Positions 44,296 to 53,294 of a DNA stretch of 64,000 nt are shown here, piece by piece. Origin of the DNA: Chitinophagaceae bacterium. Its GTDB lineage: Bacteria; Bacteroidota; Bacteroidia; Chitinophagales; Chitinophagaceae. Position numbers and translations under genes: made by a program. The stretch lies in contig JADBXP010000003.1 in assembly GCA_020403455.1 (NCBI GenBank), positions 1-64,000 of the forward strand. Reading direction: 5' to 3'. Below the pieces are notes generated by a model, which saw nothing but the letters and a program-made list of their open reading frames with translations, was not told the DNA's origin and made no database searches. Each line of letters begins with the position of its first letter. The stretch's first letter is position 1.

Positions 44296-45894
44296 CTAGA
44301 ATCCTACTCCGCCGGCTGGCCTCGGAGCCGGCATGGGTTTTCTTGGTAATTTTTGGTCCCGCTGGGCCGCCTGATAAACCAATGATGCGACAACAGTAGC
44401 CATCTGTTTAAGGTCTTCAGCGATCAGGTGGTCATAGACATCCATATTGCTATGGTGCGTGCGGGTATCATATTCGATAGGGTCTTGAATAAACTGAAAC
44501 CCCGGTAGTCCAACCGCATCAAAACTTTGGTGATCGGTTCCTCCTGTATTACTAATGGTTACTGTACCTGCTCCCAAATCAGCAAAGGGGGAAAGCCAGG
44601 AAGAGAAAATACCGGCACAGGCTTCATTGCCCTGCAAATAAATGCCTCTTATTTTTCCTGTGCCATTGTCGATATTGAAATAACAGGAAAATTTCTGGTG
44701 CGCTGCTTGTGGTTGCATGTTGGAAGGATCGGCCAGATATTTACGCACATACCCCCTGGAGCCAAGTAAACCTTGTTCTTCCCCGCTCCACAATCCAATG
44801 CGGATGGTTCTTTTGGGCTGTATCCCCAGGGCTTTGATGATCCGCATCACTTCCATCATCACTGCTGACCCGGAGGCATTGTCTGTAGCTCCGGTTCCTG
44901 CCTGCCAGGAATCCAAATGGGCTCCGATCATCACTACTTCTTCTTTGAGAACAGGATCTGTACCCGGGATCTCTCCAATCACATTGTAACCCTGTAAGTC
45001 GCCTGAATAAAATTTAGTTTTTACTTCAGCTTCGAGCTGCACGGGAATTCCGGATTTGGCAAGGCGTAGCAAGCTATTGTAATCTTCCGCACCCAAAACC
45101 CAATCAGGAAAATTTTCCGGATCTTTCGCTTTATAAGATCCTCCACCTTGCGCAAATATAGTACCATCATGACTTCTGGAACCGCCGGAACTGAGCAGTG
45201 CAATGGCTCCTTCGGAGCGAGCCATCTCTTTGAGCAACGCCATCATTCGTTGTGCACCTCCACCTCTTGCTGACATTTGCTCCCGCATTCTTCTTTGTGC
45301 TGCTGTATCTCTGTTGTTGGCACCACCGCGAGTAGGAGTAGGACTTGCCTTCGCCATTTTATCTAATTCATCATCGGTATATCTTACTGCATCTGGTTTG
45401 AAGGAATGCTGATAATTTACCGGTTGATCCATGATCAATATTTTTCCCTTGAGTTGTCCTCTATAGGCCTCCAGAGCTGAGGTATCTTTTGCACTGATAA
45501 CGAGTAACGAAGCGGTTTTTATACCCTTGATACCGGATGTCCATGTTTTTGGATACATCTGTAATGCCTTATAATAGGGTGCTTGCATGGCCAGGTATGA
45601 TTTTGCTAATTCCCAGCCTTTTCCGAATTCCCCCCAGGGATCCAACTGCACCGATTGCAAGCCCCAGGAATTCATTTGTTGCATGGCATATTGGGCTGCC
45701 CGCATATAGCCGGGTGAATTGGTCAGGCGGTTGCCACTGACATCAGTCAATTGAAAAGCGATGTCCATCACCTGCGAACGCTCCAAACCTTCCTGCCTGA
45801 TACGGCGAATCATAGCAGTGTCCAATACTTCAGTTTGAGCCTGAGTCGCCAGGCTGAAGATGATTGTGAGCAGCGTAAAACCTGATTTTTTCAT
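44296..45894 (-). CDS. M28 family secreted peptidase
   Basis: The 532-residue protein has a signal peptide (TLLTIIFSLATQAQ). A PA-type insert region (about 110-300) precedes the metallopeptidase core. Zinc ligands can be read: His and Asp in MIGAHLDSWQAGTGATDNAS, Glu pair in LWSGEEQGLLGSRGY, Asp in CYFNIDNGTGK, and His in DTRTHHSNMDVYD. These two-zinc exopeptidases (related to bacterial aminopeptidases and glutamate carboxypeptidase) trim peptides outside the cytoplasm. A Ser/Arg/Gly-rich low-complexity stretch around 190-215 (TPTRGGANNRDTAAQRRMRE) is an odd insertion. It ends 64 bases before mutS but mutS appears to have its own promoter. Confidence 0.93.
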   Translation of the reverse strand: MKKSGFTLLTIIFSLATQAQTEVLDTAMIRRIRQEGLERSQVMDIAFQLTDVSGNRLTNSPGYMRAAQYAMQQMNSWGLQSVQLDPWGEFGKGWELAKSYLAMQAPYYKALQMYPKTWTSGIKGIKTASLLVISAKDTSALEAYRGQLKGKILIMDQPVNYQHSFKPDAVRYTDDELDKMAKASPTPTRGGANNRDTAAQRRMREQMSARGGGAQRMMALLKEMARSEGAIALLSSGGSRSHDGTIFAQGGGSYKAKDPENFPDWVLGAEDYNSLLRLAKSGIPVQLEAEVKTKFYSGDLQGYNVIGEIPGTDPVLKEEVVMIGAHLDSWQAGTGATDNASGSAVMMEVMRIIKALGIQPKRTIRIGLWSGEEQGLLGSRGYVRKYLADPSNMQPQAAHQKFSCYFNIDNGTGKIRGIYLQGNEACAGIFSSWLSPFADLGAGTVTISNTGGTDHQSFDAVGLPGFQFIQDPIEYDTRTHHSNMDVYDHLIAEDLKQMATVVASLVYQAAQRDQKLPRKPMPAPRPAGGVGF

Positions 45895-45974
45895 AAATAT
45901 GATGCATTGAATGAGGGAATAATTTAAGTCATTTTTTTCAAATCAGTGCATACCCAGGTATAAACGGTTGAACG

Positions 45975-45982
45975 TACCTTTG
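45975..45982 (+). promoter_or_regulatory. -7 box directly before TrmH-family gene
   Basis: TACCTTTG ends 4 bases before ATG 45987. No TTG is seen at the proper distance upstream. The spacing suggests a leaderless transcript. Confidence 0.4.
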
Positions 45983-45986
45983 CGCC

Positions 45987-46520
45987 ATGCGAAAACGCAG
46001 CATGGAGGAGTTGGAACGCCTGTCAGCAGAAGATTTTCATCATTCGGTGAAGAATCCTGTTATTCTGATTTTAGATAATATCAGGAGCATGCACAATGTG
46101 GGAAGTGTTTTCAGATCCGCCGATGCCTTTCGGGTCGAAAGTATTTTTCTCTGCGGGTATACACCACAACCTCCCCACCGTGATATACACAAGACTGCTC
46201 TTGGAGCTACAGAGACTGTTCAATGGATGTATTTCTCCGATCCAATAGAAGCGGTGGCTGAAGCCAGGAAAAGAGGTTTTTCCATCTGGGCGGTTGAACA
46301 AACAGATACCAGTACACCCCTCTATCAATATCAACCTGCTGCCAATGGAACGGCACTTGTTATGGGAAATGAAGTCGAGGGAGTTTCAGATGCCTTGCTC
46401 CAAGTTTGTGATGGAAGCATTGAAATTCCGCAATGGGGAATGAAACACTCTCTCAACGTGTCTGTTGCTGCAGGTATTGTTCTTTGGGAAATCACCCGTC
46501 ATACATTTATTCAACACTGA
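45987..46520 (+). CDS. TrmH/SpoU family RNA methyltransferase
   Basis: The 177-residue protein is a bare SpoU (trefoil-knot) domain. Motif 1 is LDNIRSMHNVGSVFRSADAF, motif 2 ALVMGNEVEGVS and motif 3 IPQWGMKHSLNVSVAAGIVL. These enzymes transfer methyl from S-adenosylmethionine to a ribose 2'-OH in tRNA or rRNA. No substrate-binding N-terminal domain is present, so the target is uncertain. It heads a plus-strand run with the prenyltransferase gene 14 bases later. Confidence 0.93.
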   Translation: MRKRSMEELERLSAEDFHHSVKNPVILILDNIRSMHNVGSVFRSADAFRVESIFLCGYTPQPPHRDIHKTALGATETVQWMYFSDPIEAVAEARKRGFSIWAVEQTDTSTPLYQYQPAANGTALVMGNEVEGVSDALLQVCDGSIEIPQWGMKHSLNVSVAAGIVLWEITRHTFIQH

Positions 46521-46534
46521 GTTATTTTATCAGC

Positions 46535-47434
46535 ATGCATTCCAATTCATTTTCTGATACCATCCGGCGCTATTTCCAATTAATTACTTTCTCTCATACC
46601 ATATTTGCCCTTCCCTTCGCCATCATCGGATTCACACTCGGACTTTGGCGGGTTTCAAGACAAAGTGGGTTAGGATCAGTTCCTGTTGTGAAATTATTCC
46701 TACTCGTTATCGTTTGTATGGTTACCGCACGCAGTGCTGCTATGGCATTCAACCGATACCTGGACAGAAATTTTGACGCCAGAAATCCAAGAACGGCACT
46801 TCGTGAAATTCCCGCAGGAATGATAGCTGCTTCGAGCGCGCTTCGTTTCGTAGTTATCAATGCCATCATTTTTATCATAGCAGCAACTATGATCAATCCA
46901 CTCTGTGGATGGCTTTCCCCCGTCGCTCTTTTTGTCATTCTGTTTTACAGTTATACCAAGCGATTTACTCCGCTTTGTCATTTGGTGTTGGGTGTCGGAC
47001 TATCACTTGCACCCATTGGTGCATACTTATCAATCACCGGAGCATTTAGTCTCCTGCCCATCTTGTTTTCTTTGGCTGTAGTTGGCTGGGTCAGCGGTTT
47101 TGATATCATTTACTCTCTACAGGATGAGGAATTCGACCGGGAACATCAACTCAACTCAATACCCGTTTGGCTGGGAAAGAAAAGGGCCTTGCAGGTAGCT
47201 GTAATATTACACATTGCTTGTGCTATTTTTCTTGCAACAGCTGGAATTACCGGACCCTTTGGATATCTCTATTGGCTGGCCTACGCACTGTTTGTTGCTA
47301 TGCTCATCTACCAGCACAGTTTGGTGAAACCGACAGATCTTTCCAAGGTCAACAGGGCTTTTATGACTGCGAATGGTATTGCCAGTGTAATTTTTGGTAT
47401 ATTGGTGGTGATAGATATCATCAGGCAATTGTAG
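46535..47434 (+). CDS. UbiA-family prenyltransferase (probable MqnP)
   Basis: ATG 46535 follows the methyltransferase stop by 14 bases; an earlier in-frame start would lie inside that gene. The 299-residue product is an integral membrane protein with about nine helices. Both aspartate motifs are present: NRYLDRNFDARNPRTA and GFDIIYSLQDEEFDREH. The first has the form seen in menaquinone (futalosine pathway, MqnP) and 4-hydroxybenzoate prenyltransferases. In Bacteroidota, which use menaquinone, attachment of the prenyl chain to a quinone precursor is the likely role. The exact substrate is inferred. Confidence 0.85.
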   Translation: MHSNSFSDTIRRYFQLITFSHTIFALPFAIIGFTLGLWRVSRQSGLGSVPVVKLFLLVIVCMVTARSAAMAFNRYLDRNFDARNPRTALREIPAGMIAASSALRFVVINAIIFIIAATMINPLCGWLSPVALFVILFYSYTKRFTPLCHLVLGVGLSLAPIGAYLSITGAFSLLPILFSLAVVGWVSGFDIIYSLQDEEFDREHQLNSIPVWLGKKRALQVAVILHIACAIFLATAGITGPFGYLYWLAYALFVAMLIYQHSLVKPTDLSKVNRAFMTANGIASVIFGILVVIDIIRQL

Positions 47435-47482
47435 AAAACCTATACTATTTTTCGTTTGATATGACTGTAATGATTAATTATT

Positions 47483-47899
47483 GTGGGTAGAATACTAAGC
47501 ATAGATTTCGGAGGCAAAAGAACAGGACTGGCAGTTACAGATCCGTTGCAGATCATTGCTACCGCTCTGGATACCGTCGATACCCATCACCTGTATGAAT
47601 TTCTGAAAAAATATGTGGTCGCTGAGCAGGTGGAAAAAATCATCATTGGTTATCCATTGAACCTGAATGATACGCCCACCCATGCTACACCTTTGGTAGA
47701 TGCTGCTGTCAAGCGATTGAATAAGTTGTTTCCCCAGGTTCCCGTTGAAAAAGTAGATGAGCGGTTTTCTTCCCGGAGGGCATCCGAGGCAATGCTGGAA
47801 ATGGGTATGAAGAAAAAAGATCGTCGCCAGAAAGGCAATACCGATCAGATTGCAGCAACCCTTTTATTGCAGGAATATTTGAATGCGAGAACTCAGTAG
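47483..47899 (+). CDS. ruvX: Putative pre-16S rRNA nuclease / Holliday junction resolvase-like
   Basis: GTG 47483 gives MGRILSIDFGGKRTGLAVTD, the normal RuvX/YqgF start. The 138-residue product has the RNase H-like fold with Asp in the first strand, GYPLNLNDT, the VDERFSSRRASE segment and DQIAATLLLQEYL at the end. The family processes the 5' end of 16S rRNA (YqgF) and was earlier predicted to resolve Holliday junctions. It lies 48 bases after the prenyltransferase on the same strand. Confidence 0.93.
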   Translation: MGRILSIDFGGKRTGLAVTDPLQIIATALDTVDTHHLYEFLKKYVVAEQVEKIIIGYPLNLNDTPTHATPLVDAAVKRLNKLFPQVPVEKVDERFSSRRASEAMLEMGMKKKDRRQKGNTDQIAATLLLQEYLNARTQ

Positions 47900-47936
47900 G
47901 AAGATGTTCCTGATAAGTCCTTTATCGCCTTTTTTG

Positions 47937-47944
47937 TACCTTTG
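47937..47944 (+). promoter_or_regulatory. -7 box of def
   Basis: TACCTTTG lies 15 bases before ATG 47960. An upstream in-frame TTG (47942) falls inside this box, which argues for ATG 47960 as the start of def. Confidence 0.5.
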
Positions 47945-47959
47945 CAGTCAATTTATACC

Positions 47960-48538
47960 ATGATTTTTCCAATTGTAGCATACGGAGCACCCATTTTACG
48001 CAAGGTCGCAAAAGATATTTCAGCTGATTACCCCGGTTTGCCCACTCTCATAGAAGATATGTGGGAAACCATGTATGAAAGCAATGGGGTAGGATTGGCA
48101 GCTCCTCAGATCAATAAAGATATCCGACTTTTTGTGGTGGATAGTACTCAAATTTTTCAGCACCTCGAGGAATCTGAAAAAGAGTTGATGAAAGACGGGC
48201 CGGGGATAAAAAAAGTATTCATCAATGCCCGGATTGAAGATCTATCGGGCGATGAGTGGCCCTACAATGAAGGTTGTTTGAGTATTCCAAAAATCCGGGA
48301 AGATGTTTATCGAAAGGAGCAGGTTACCATTACTTATCAGGATGAATTTTTCACAACACATACTGAAACATATAAAGGAATTACTGCAAGGGTAATCTTG
48401 CATGAATATGACCACATCGAGGGTAAGTTATTCATTGATTATTTGTCACCCTTCCGGAGAAAACTAATGCAGGGAAAACTAAAAGATATCAGCAAGGGGA
48501 ATATAAAAGTAGATTACAAAATGATCTTTCCGGGGTAA
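47960..48538 (+). CDS. def: Peptide deformylase
   Basis: The start at ATG 47960 (MIFPIVAYGAPILRKVAKDI) fits the family and the promoter box. The 192-residue product shows all three motifs: GVGLAAPQI (motif 1), EGCLSIP with the metal-binding Cys (motif 2) and HEYDHIEG with two His ligands and the catalytic Glu (motif 3). It removes the formyl group from new proteins in the cytoplasm. A short insert around residues 60-85 (FQHLEESEKELMKDGPGI) is seen in Bacteroidota deformylases. The stop overlaps the next ATG (TAATG). Confidence 0.97.
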   Translation: MIFPIVAYGAPILRKVAKDISADYPGLPTLIEDMWETMYESNGVGLAAPQINKDIRLFVVDSTQIFQHLEESEKELMKDGPGIKKVFINARIEDLSGDEWPYNEGCLSIPKIREDVYRKEQVTITYQDEFFTTHTETYKGITARVILHEYDHIEGKLFIDYLSPFRRKLMQGKLKDISKGNIKVDYKMIFPG

Positions 48539-49464
48539 TGCGGTACCTGCTCATTTTAACCTTATTGGCAGCTACTTCAAGGCTGATGGCCCAGGATACT
48601 TCTGTTTATATCAATCAGCAATCATTTACGCTGGCAGAAGTGGTGGTGCGGAATAATTTTAATTACAGGGCAGTTCTATCTGCCATCCAGCAAGACACCA
48701 GCTTTTACAAGGCCTTTAGGAACCTGCGTATTCTGGGCTATTCCTCTTACAATGATATCCGGATGCTCGATAAGAAAGACAAACTCAAGGCATCCTTGAA
48801 TAGCAAAACCAGGCAGCACCGAATCAACAATTGCCGTTATACTGAAGTTTTACAAGAAGAAGTGACCGGTGATTTTTATGCAGAAGGCAGGAAGTATAAT
48901 TATATGACCGCTGAATTGTACGCTTCGCTTTTTTTTGCTAAGGATACTATTTGTGGTGAGAACAATATCGTGAAAGGTCATTCCATTCGTGCCTCCGGGA
49001 AAAAAGGACTGGACAAGCACAAAGAGCAACTGAAAATGCTTTTTTTCAATCCCGGTAAAAAGATACCCGGGATTCCGTTCATTGGTGATAAACTGGATCT
49101 ATATGATGAATCAGCGCACGAACTGTATGATTATCGTTTGGATGTACAAGAATGGAAGGGGTCCCTGGTCTATGTTTTCACTATTACTCCCAAAGAAGAA
49201 TTGGGATTTTTAAAGAATGATAGGGTAGTGGTAGATCGAATGGTTACCTGGATGGACATGAAGACACTCGAAGTAATGGCACGTAACTATTCACTCAGTT
49301 ACAAAGCCGGTGTGTATGATTTTGATGTGAGTATGGAAGTCGAAATGACCCGGTTTAAGGAATTGATTGTTCCACGTGTTCTGCGATACAAGGGCAATTG
49401 GGATGTCGTATTTAAGAAAAGAGAAAAAGCAGTATTCACAGCTACCTTGTTTGATTTTAAATAA
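48538..49464 (+). CDS. Hypothetical exported protein
   Basis: I do not recognise this 308-residue protein. It has a signal peptide (LLILTLLAATSRLMAQ) and begins with VYINQQSFTLAEVVVRNNFN, a little like the start of regulatory beta domains. The middle is charged and lysine-rich; the second half has alternating strands (VVVDRMVTWMDMKTLEVMAR, YDFDVSMEVEMTRFKELIVP) like an outer-membrane lipoprotein-carrier fold, though this is weak. The start overlaps the def stop (TAATG), so it is coupled to def, which is odd for an exported protein. Confidence 0.65.
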   Translation: MRYLLILTLLAATSRLMAQDTSVYINQQSFTLAEVVVRNNFNYRAVLSAIQQDTSFYKAFRNLRILGYSSYNDIRMLDKKDKLKASLNSKTRQHRINNCRYTEVLQEEVTGDFYAEGRKYNYMTAELYASLFFAKDTICGENNIVKGHSIRASGKKGLDKHKEQLKMLFFNPGKKIPGIPFIGDKLDLYDESAHELYDYRLDVQEWKGSLVYVFTITPKEELGFLKNDRVVVDRMVTWMDMKTLEVMARNYSLSYKAGVYDFDVSMEVEMTRFKELIVPRVLRYKGNWDVVFKKREKAVFTATLFDFK

Positions 49465-49497
49465 AAAAAGGGCTGCTGCCACCTAAGCAACAACCCC
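49464..49497 (-). terminator. Terminator of the sigma-factor operon
   Basis: On the minus strand GGGTTGTTGC pairs with GCAGCAGCCC (two G-T pairs) around a 7-base loop, followed by seven T. It lies about 30 bases after the lipoprotein stop and overlaps the end of the convergent gene. Confidence 0.75.
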
Positions 49498-49529
49498 GCA
49501 AACACCCAACTGGCTTTTCATGTAATTAG

Positions 49530-50585
49530 TTATAAATCATCCAAAAATTCCTGAAGTTTATCTTTCCTTATTTTTTTGGGTTCAAGTTTTAAAATTGTAG
49601 GGGTAGAGAGGTTACTTATTGATTTTTGATCCATATAAAAATCATTACCGATTTTAGAAATGGATACAACCCTGAAGTTGGTTCCATTCGGCATTAAATC
49701 TGTTCGAAATGAGCGGGTATTGTAATCAAAATCAAATCTGGCAACCGTTTTCTGACCGGCAACTACAGCAAAAACATTGGTTGTCTTATTGGTGAAATTC
49801 GGCGGAAAATAGACGGACACCCTGCTTTTTGTTGGATTAATGTTGGAGGTAGCTATGCGTGCAGCAGAGATCCAGCGAAGGCGATTGATAATGAAGTGAT
49901 AACTTTTCTGGTTAATGCCATTAATGATTTCAGTTATAATGGGTATTACTGAAATATCTGCATCTGGCCGCCAGGAAAAATTGGCGTCTGTGACATTATA
50001 GGATGGCGCGGGGGAAGACTCTGTCCCGAACATTCTTAGCATGTTGGGACTGGGGGCATTGGCATCCGTTTCAGTCAAGATAATGCGATAAGTCGCTCCA
50101 TCTTTAATACTCAATTCTTTACCGTCTTTGGTTACACGAATAAAAAGACCGCCTCCTAAAATAGTTAGATCATTACCTACCTTGCAAGGCCGGATACAGC
50201 GTATCAGATCAGCACTTCTCCTGATGCGAAGTACTTCAACGTCTGCAGTTCCTTCAGGATTTACGGGAGTAACCACGCCATTTTCAAGGGTGGTGAATAT
50301 CCCCTTTTTAAAAATGATTTTTAGACTGTCATTTCCCCCCGGCCGGCAGGTCACTTCATCGGCTGCCAGGTTTATTTTAGCCGTTTCCAGCGCATTGACC
50401 AGTTCAGTGGTCATGGTATTCACGGCATCGGTAGGTTTCAGACTGGTTGCCCAAACCGTATCATTCAGGGGATTGTTGATGTACGAATTAAACTCATCGG
50501 AAACTTCTTTATTTCCGCAACCAATTGTAAAAGTGATTGCAACAAATGCCAGAAGTAAATAATATGTATGTAATTTGTTTTTCAT
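49530..50585 (-). CDS. Hypothetical lipoprotein
   Basis: The start at ATG 50585 gives a lipoprotein signal (KNKLHTYYLLLAFVAITFTI, then GC with the lipid Cys). The 351-residue product is otherwise unknown. It contains VTCRPGGNDSLKIIFKKGIF, VLRIRRSADLIRCIRPCKVG with two Cys, and a C-terminal half with repeated strands (VFAVVAGQKTVARFDFDYNT). It is the last gene of a minus-strand operon after the ECF sigma factor and the repeat/barrel protein, 60 bases below the latter. A role in envelope sensing with them is possible; nothing in the sequence proves it. Confidence 0.65.
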   Translation of the reverse strand: MKNKLHTYYLLLAFVAITFTIGCGNKEVSDEFNSYINNPLNDTVWATSLKPTDAVNTMTTELVNALETAKINLAADEVTCRPGGNDSLKIIFKKGIFTTLENGVVTPVNPEGTADVEVLRIRRSADLIRCIRPCKVGNDLTILGGGLFIRVTKDGKELSIKDGATYRIILTETDANAPSPNMLRMFGTESSPAPSYNVTDANFSWRPDADISVIPIITEIINGINQKSYHFIINRLRWISAARIATSNINPTKSRVSVYFPPNFTNKTTNVFAVVAGQKTVARFDFDYNTRSFRTDLMPNGTNFRVVSISKIGNDFYMDQKSISNLSTPTILKLEPKKIRKDKLQEFLDDL

Positions 50586-50644
50586 CTTTAATAAAATCAT
50601 CCTTGTTTTAATAGAGATACGGTTTTTATTCATTTCGCTGCCTG

Positions 50645-52660
50645 TCATTTTCTATTTAAACTCCACCTGATACCCATCAGCACCCCTGCCGTACCAAATT
50701 TCTGCTGGTAAGGTTGATTCCCGTTCGTCATATGATCGAATGAGTGTCTGTAATAGGGTTCAACGAACAATGACATTTCATCGTTGAGCTCCTTGCTGAT
50801 CTGCACACCAGTATACATGGATAGTCCCAACTTCTTTTTGTATACACTATTATCTTTTTGCAGAGGAACAACTGCCATGGAAGTATCCAGAACAACCCCT
50901 TCAGACCAGGAACTAAGATTAAGAATAACACCGGCATTGATTCCCACTTTCACTGACCCTTTGCCAAACTGATAGCCCAGCAAGACAGGTACGTCTATTG
51001 ACCGGAAGCGATTCTTCACCACATTGTTCTTGTATCCGATTGTTTGCACCTGACTGGTGTCCCTAAAAGTGACGGTATCTCCCGGGGAGCGAATGATGGT
51101 TCTTGTAGTAATTACAGTCGTGATCTTAATCTCATTCTCTGTTCGGTAAGTATACCTTTGATTGATCTGGCTGTATTGCAAACCGGTCATAAGTTGAATA
51201 TGGTCATTTAGTGGTTTTACCAACCTCACCCCTGCACTAAACCCAACCTGCATTCTTTCACTGCTGTCTTTCTGCCTCATATACTGAGGGGTAGCAGAAA
51301 TATTACTGATGGATTTCAACGAATAGTCGGGTGAAACATAGGTATCAACATACCAGTCTTTGTTGAAATCATCCCATTTGGTTCGACCACGAACTGGTGG
51401 ACAATTGATTCTTGGAACAGCTATTTGTTTGCTGCTCTGGGCTCTCAGTTCCTGAATACCGGCTCTGGTATTTCTGTCAAGCGCAATGGTATTACCGTAA
51501 GGATAAGATTTGAATTGATTTTCGCCAACGGGCTGATCAACATAAACCGGTAGTACCTCAGCAGTCATTTCTGTAACTGGAGTCAATTCTTTGTCGGCTG
51601 TAACCAGCTGATTGCGATTGGCAGGAGTAATCAGCTTAAAGCCACTGGAAATTGTTGTTGTCAGTTTATTTTTTCTCCAACTAAGCGAACTGCGGGAAGT
51701 CTGTTTATCGGACTGATCAATCGGTTTACTATCAGCACTTGATTCTATTGTTGTTTCTTCCAATACAGGCAGATTAGTTTTCTTACTATTGATAGCAGAA
51801 CGATTGTCTAGCGAATCAATAGAGGCAGGTGGAACAATGGTGCGGTTGCTTTCGGGTTGGTCAGTTTTTTCACTATCCGAGGGTGGGGTAGTGGTACCAT
51901 CACCGGAAATAACCACACCTGAAGGACCACCGCTTGAGAGGGTTACATTCTTCTTGTAAATAACATAAGTAGCTAGCAGTCCACCCAGGAACAAAGCTCC
52001 GGCAATGGCAGCAGCCATGGGAATGCGGAACCAAAAGAAGAAACCACGGTCTTCTTCTTCTTCGGGTTTTATCTTCCGCCATACTTCTTCGCTGACAGGA
52101 GCTTCATAGTTATCGAAACTGTCTCTGAAATGTTCATCGAATTGCTGGTCTGCAATTTTATCCCAGAGTCCTGCTGGAACCGGTGCTACTAGATTCGAAA
52201 GACTAGCTGATAAATGACCATCCAATTGTTGTTCTGCAATTTTATCCCAAAGGTTGTCGGAAACCGGTTGTTCGAATTGATTCAGCTGCAGGCCGGCATG
52301 GGTATCTAATAGTTTGCCGGCAATCGCATCCCAGGTGTGTTCAGGAACCGGTGCCTCCAGCTCGTAAAGGCTGTTGCCAAAGAAGCGGTCAAGTCTGGTA
52401 TTGTCTAATTGCTCAAAAGCACCGGCGGGAACAGGGGCGATGAAGTTCTGGAGTTGATCGGCTATGTGGGTATCAAACTGTAGATCAGCAATTTTTTGCC
52501 AGCTGATATCTTCTATGGGTGCTTCGTAATCAGTTAATTTTTCACGGAAAAACTCATCGAATTGCTGGTCATTCAAACGTTGCCATAGCCCATCCGGCAC
52601 AGGCGCGGAGAGGTCGCTGAGCTGACGACCAACAAAGTCGTCAAATTGGCTATCTGGCAT
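50645..52660 (-). CDS. Membrane protein: seven 28-residue repeats, TM helix, C-terminal barrel
   Basis: ATG 52660 lies one base after the sigma-factor stop. The 671-residue product has seven consecutive repeats of exactly 28 residues (about 4-199; pattern FD.HF...L.NYEAPVP..LWDKIAD), then an acidic patch (KPEEEEDRG), one membrane helix (FRIPMAAAIAGALFLGGLLA), a long Ser/Thr/Asp-rich linker (about 245-430) and an outer-membrane barrel (about 440-671; MQVGFSAGVRLVKPLNDHIQ, VNAGVILNLSSWSEG). Some Bacteroidota barrel proteins do carry such an N-terminal TM. Next to an ECF sigma factor, the cytoplasmic repeats may be the anti-sigma part, with the linker crossing the periplasm to the barrel. That role is inference. 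Confidence 0.8.
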   Translation of the reverse strand: MPDSQFDDFVGRQLSDLSAPVPDGLWQRLNDQQFDEFFREKLTDYEAPIEDISWQKIADLQFDTHIADQLQNFIAPVPAGAFEQLDNTRLDRFFGNSLYELEAPVPEHTWDAIAGKLLDTHAGLQLNQFEQPVSDNLWDKIAEQQLDGHLSASLSNLVAPVPAGLWDKIADQQFDEHFRDSFDNYEAPVSEEVWRKIKPEEEEDRGFFFWFRIPMAAAIAGALFLGGLLATYVIYKKNVTLSSGGPSGVVISGDGTTTPPSDSEKTDQPESNRTIVPPASIDSLDNRSAINSKKTNLPVLEETTIESSADSKPIDQSDKQTSRSSLSWRKNKLTTTISSGFKLITPANRNQLVTADKELTPVTEMTAEVLPVYVDQPVGENQFKSYPYGNTIALDRNTRAGIQELRAQSSKQIAVPRINCPPVRGRTKWDDFNKDWYVDTYVSPDYSLKSISNISATPQYMRQKDSSERMQVGFSAGVRLVKPLNDHIQLMTGLQYSQINQRYTYRTENEIKITTVITTRTIIRSPGDTVTFRDTSQVQTIGYKNNVVKNRFRSIDVPVLLGYQFGKGSVKVGINAGVILNLSSWSEGVVLDTSMAVVPLQKDNSVYKKKLGLSMYTGVQISKELNDEMSLFVEPYYRHSFDHMTNGNQPYQQKFGTAGVLMGIRWSLNRK
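52064..52651 (-). repeat. Seven tandem 84-bp coding repeats
   Basis: Seven units of 84 bases encode the 28-residue repeats with no length change. DNA copies differ, most in copies 3 to 5. Conserved positions are FD near the start, L before the acidic Y/L-E-A-P-V-P, and W-x-x-I at the end. Confidence 0.85.
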
Positions 52661-52661
52661 T

Positions 52662-53198
52662 CTATACAGCAACTTTCTGTAATTGTAGTATTTGATATTG
52701 CAGCATTTTCCGGGCTTTCACCAGCTGGCTGCGGCTGGTTCCGGGTTGAATATTCAACATAACACCTATCTCCTCGTGACTATATCCTTCTATGGCACTC
52801 AGATTAAATACCATCCGATATCCGTCAGGCAACTGATTGATCAACTTCAGCAATTCCTCCTGGTTAAGATGGTTGTATGCTGTTGCCTCTACCCGGGGTA
52901 CGTCGTACATGTTTTCTTCCAGTTCCTTGTACTGAATTTTCTTTTTTTCGATGGTGCGGATGGCAGCGTTGACTACGACCCGCCTTACCCACCCCTCGAA
53001 GGCACCCTCAAATTTGAATTGATCGATGTGCTGGAAGATGCGCAGGAAGGCATCCTGAAGCATATCTTCCGCTTCGGAGGCATCATTGGCATAGCGGAGG
53101 CATACCCCCATCATTTTGCCGGCAAAACGGTCAAATAATGCCCTTTGTGAGCGGGGATCCTTGTTTTTACAGCCCTCAATGATTTCAAATTCAGTCAC
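52662..53198 (-). CDS. ECF-type RNA polymerase sigma factor
   Basis: The 178-residue protein has the two sigma regions. Region 2 is LFDRFAGKMMGVCLRYANDA, then EDMLQDAFLRIFQHIDQFK and GWVRRVVVNAA; region 4 is LPDGYRMVFNLSAIEGYSHE and EIGVMLNIQPGTSRSQLVKA. It directs RNA polymerase to a small set of promoters. The repeat/barrel membrane gene starts 1 base after its stop and probably controls it. It is first in its operon; the 96 bases upstream hold no clear promoter. Confidence 0.95.
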   Translation of the reverse strand: MTEFEIIEGCKNKDPRSQRALFDRFAGKMMGVCLRYANDASEAEDMLQDAFLRIFQHIDQFKFEGAFEGWVRRVVVNAAIRTIEKKKIQYKELEENMYDVPRVEATAYNHLNQEELLKLINQLPDGYRMVFNLSAIEGYSHEEIGVMLNIQPGTSRSQLVKARKMLQYQILQLQKVAV

Positions 53199-53294
53199 GA
53201 TAAACCGATTTACGGGTTGATAAATATTATAGATACCCTCAGACGGTACTTCGTTGCCTGACCGGGTATGGTTTTACTTGGGGTTTGATAAAAA

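Noticed and set aside
45180-45412. Antisense open frames within the M28 peptidase
   Set aside because: They mirror the Ser/Arg/Gly-rich stretch of the peptidase and have no supporting start site or family match.
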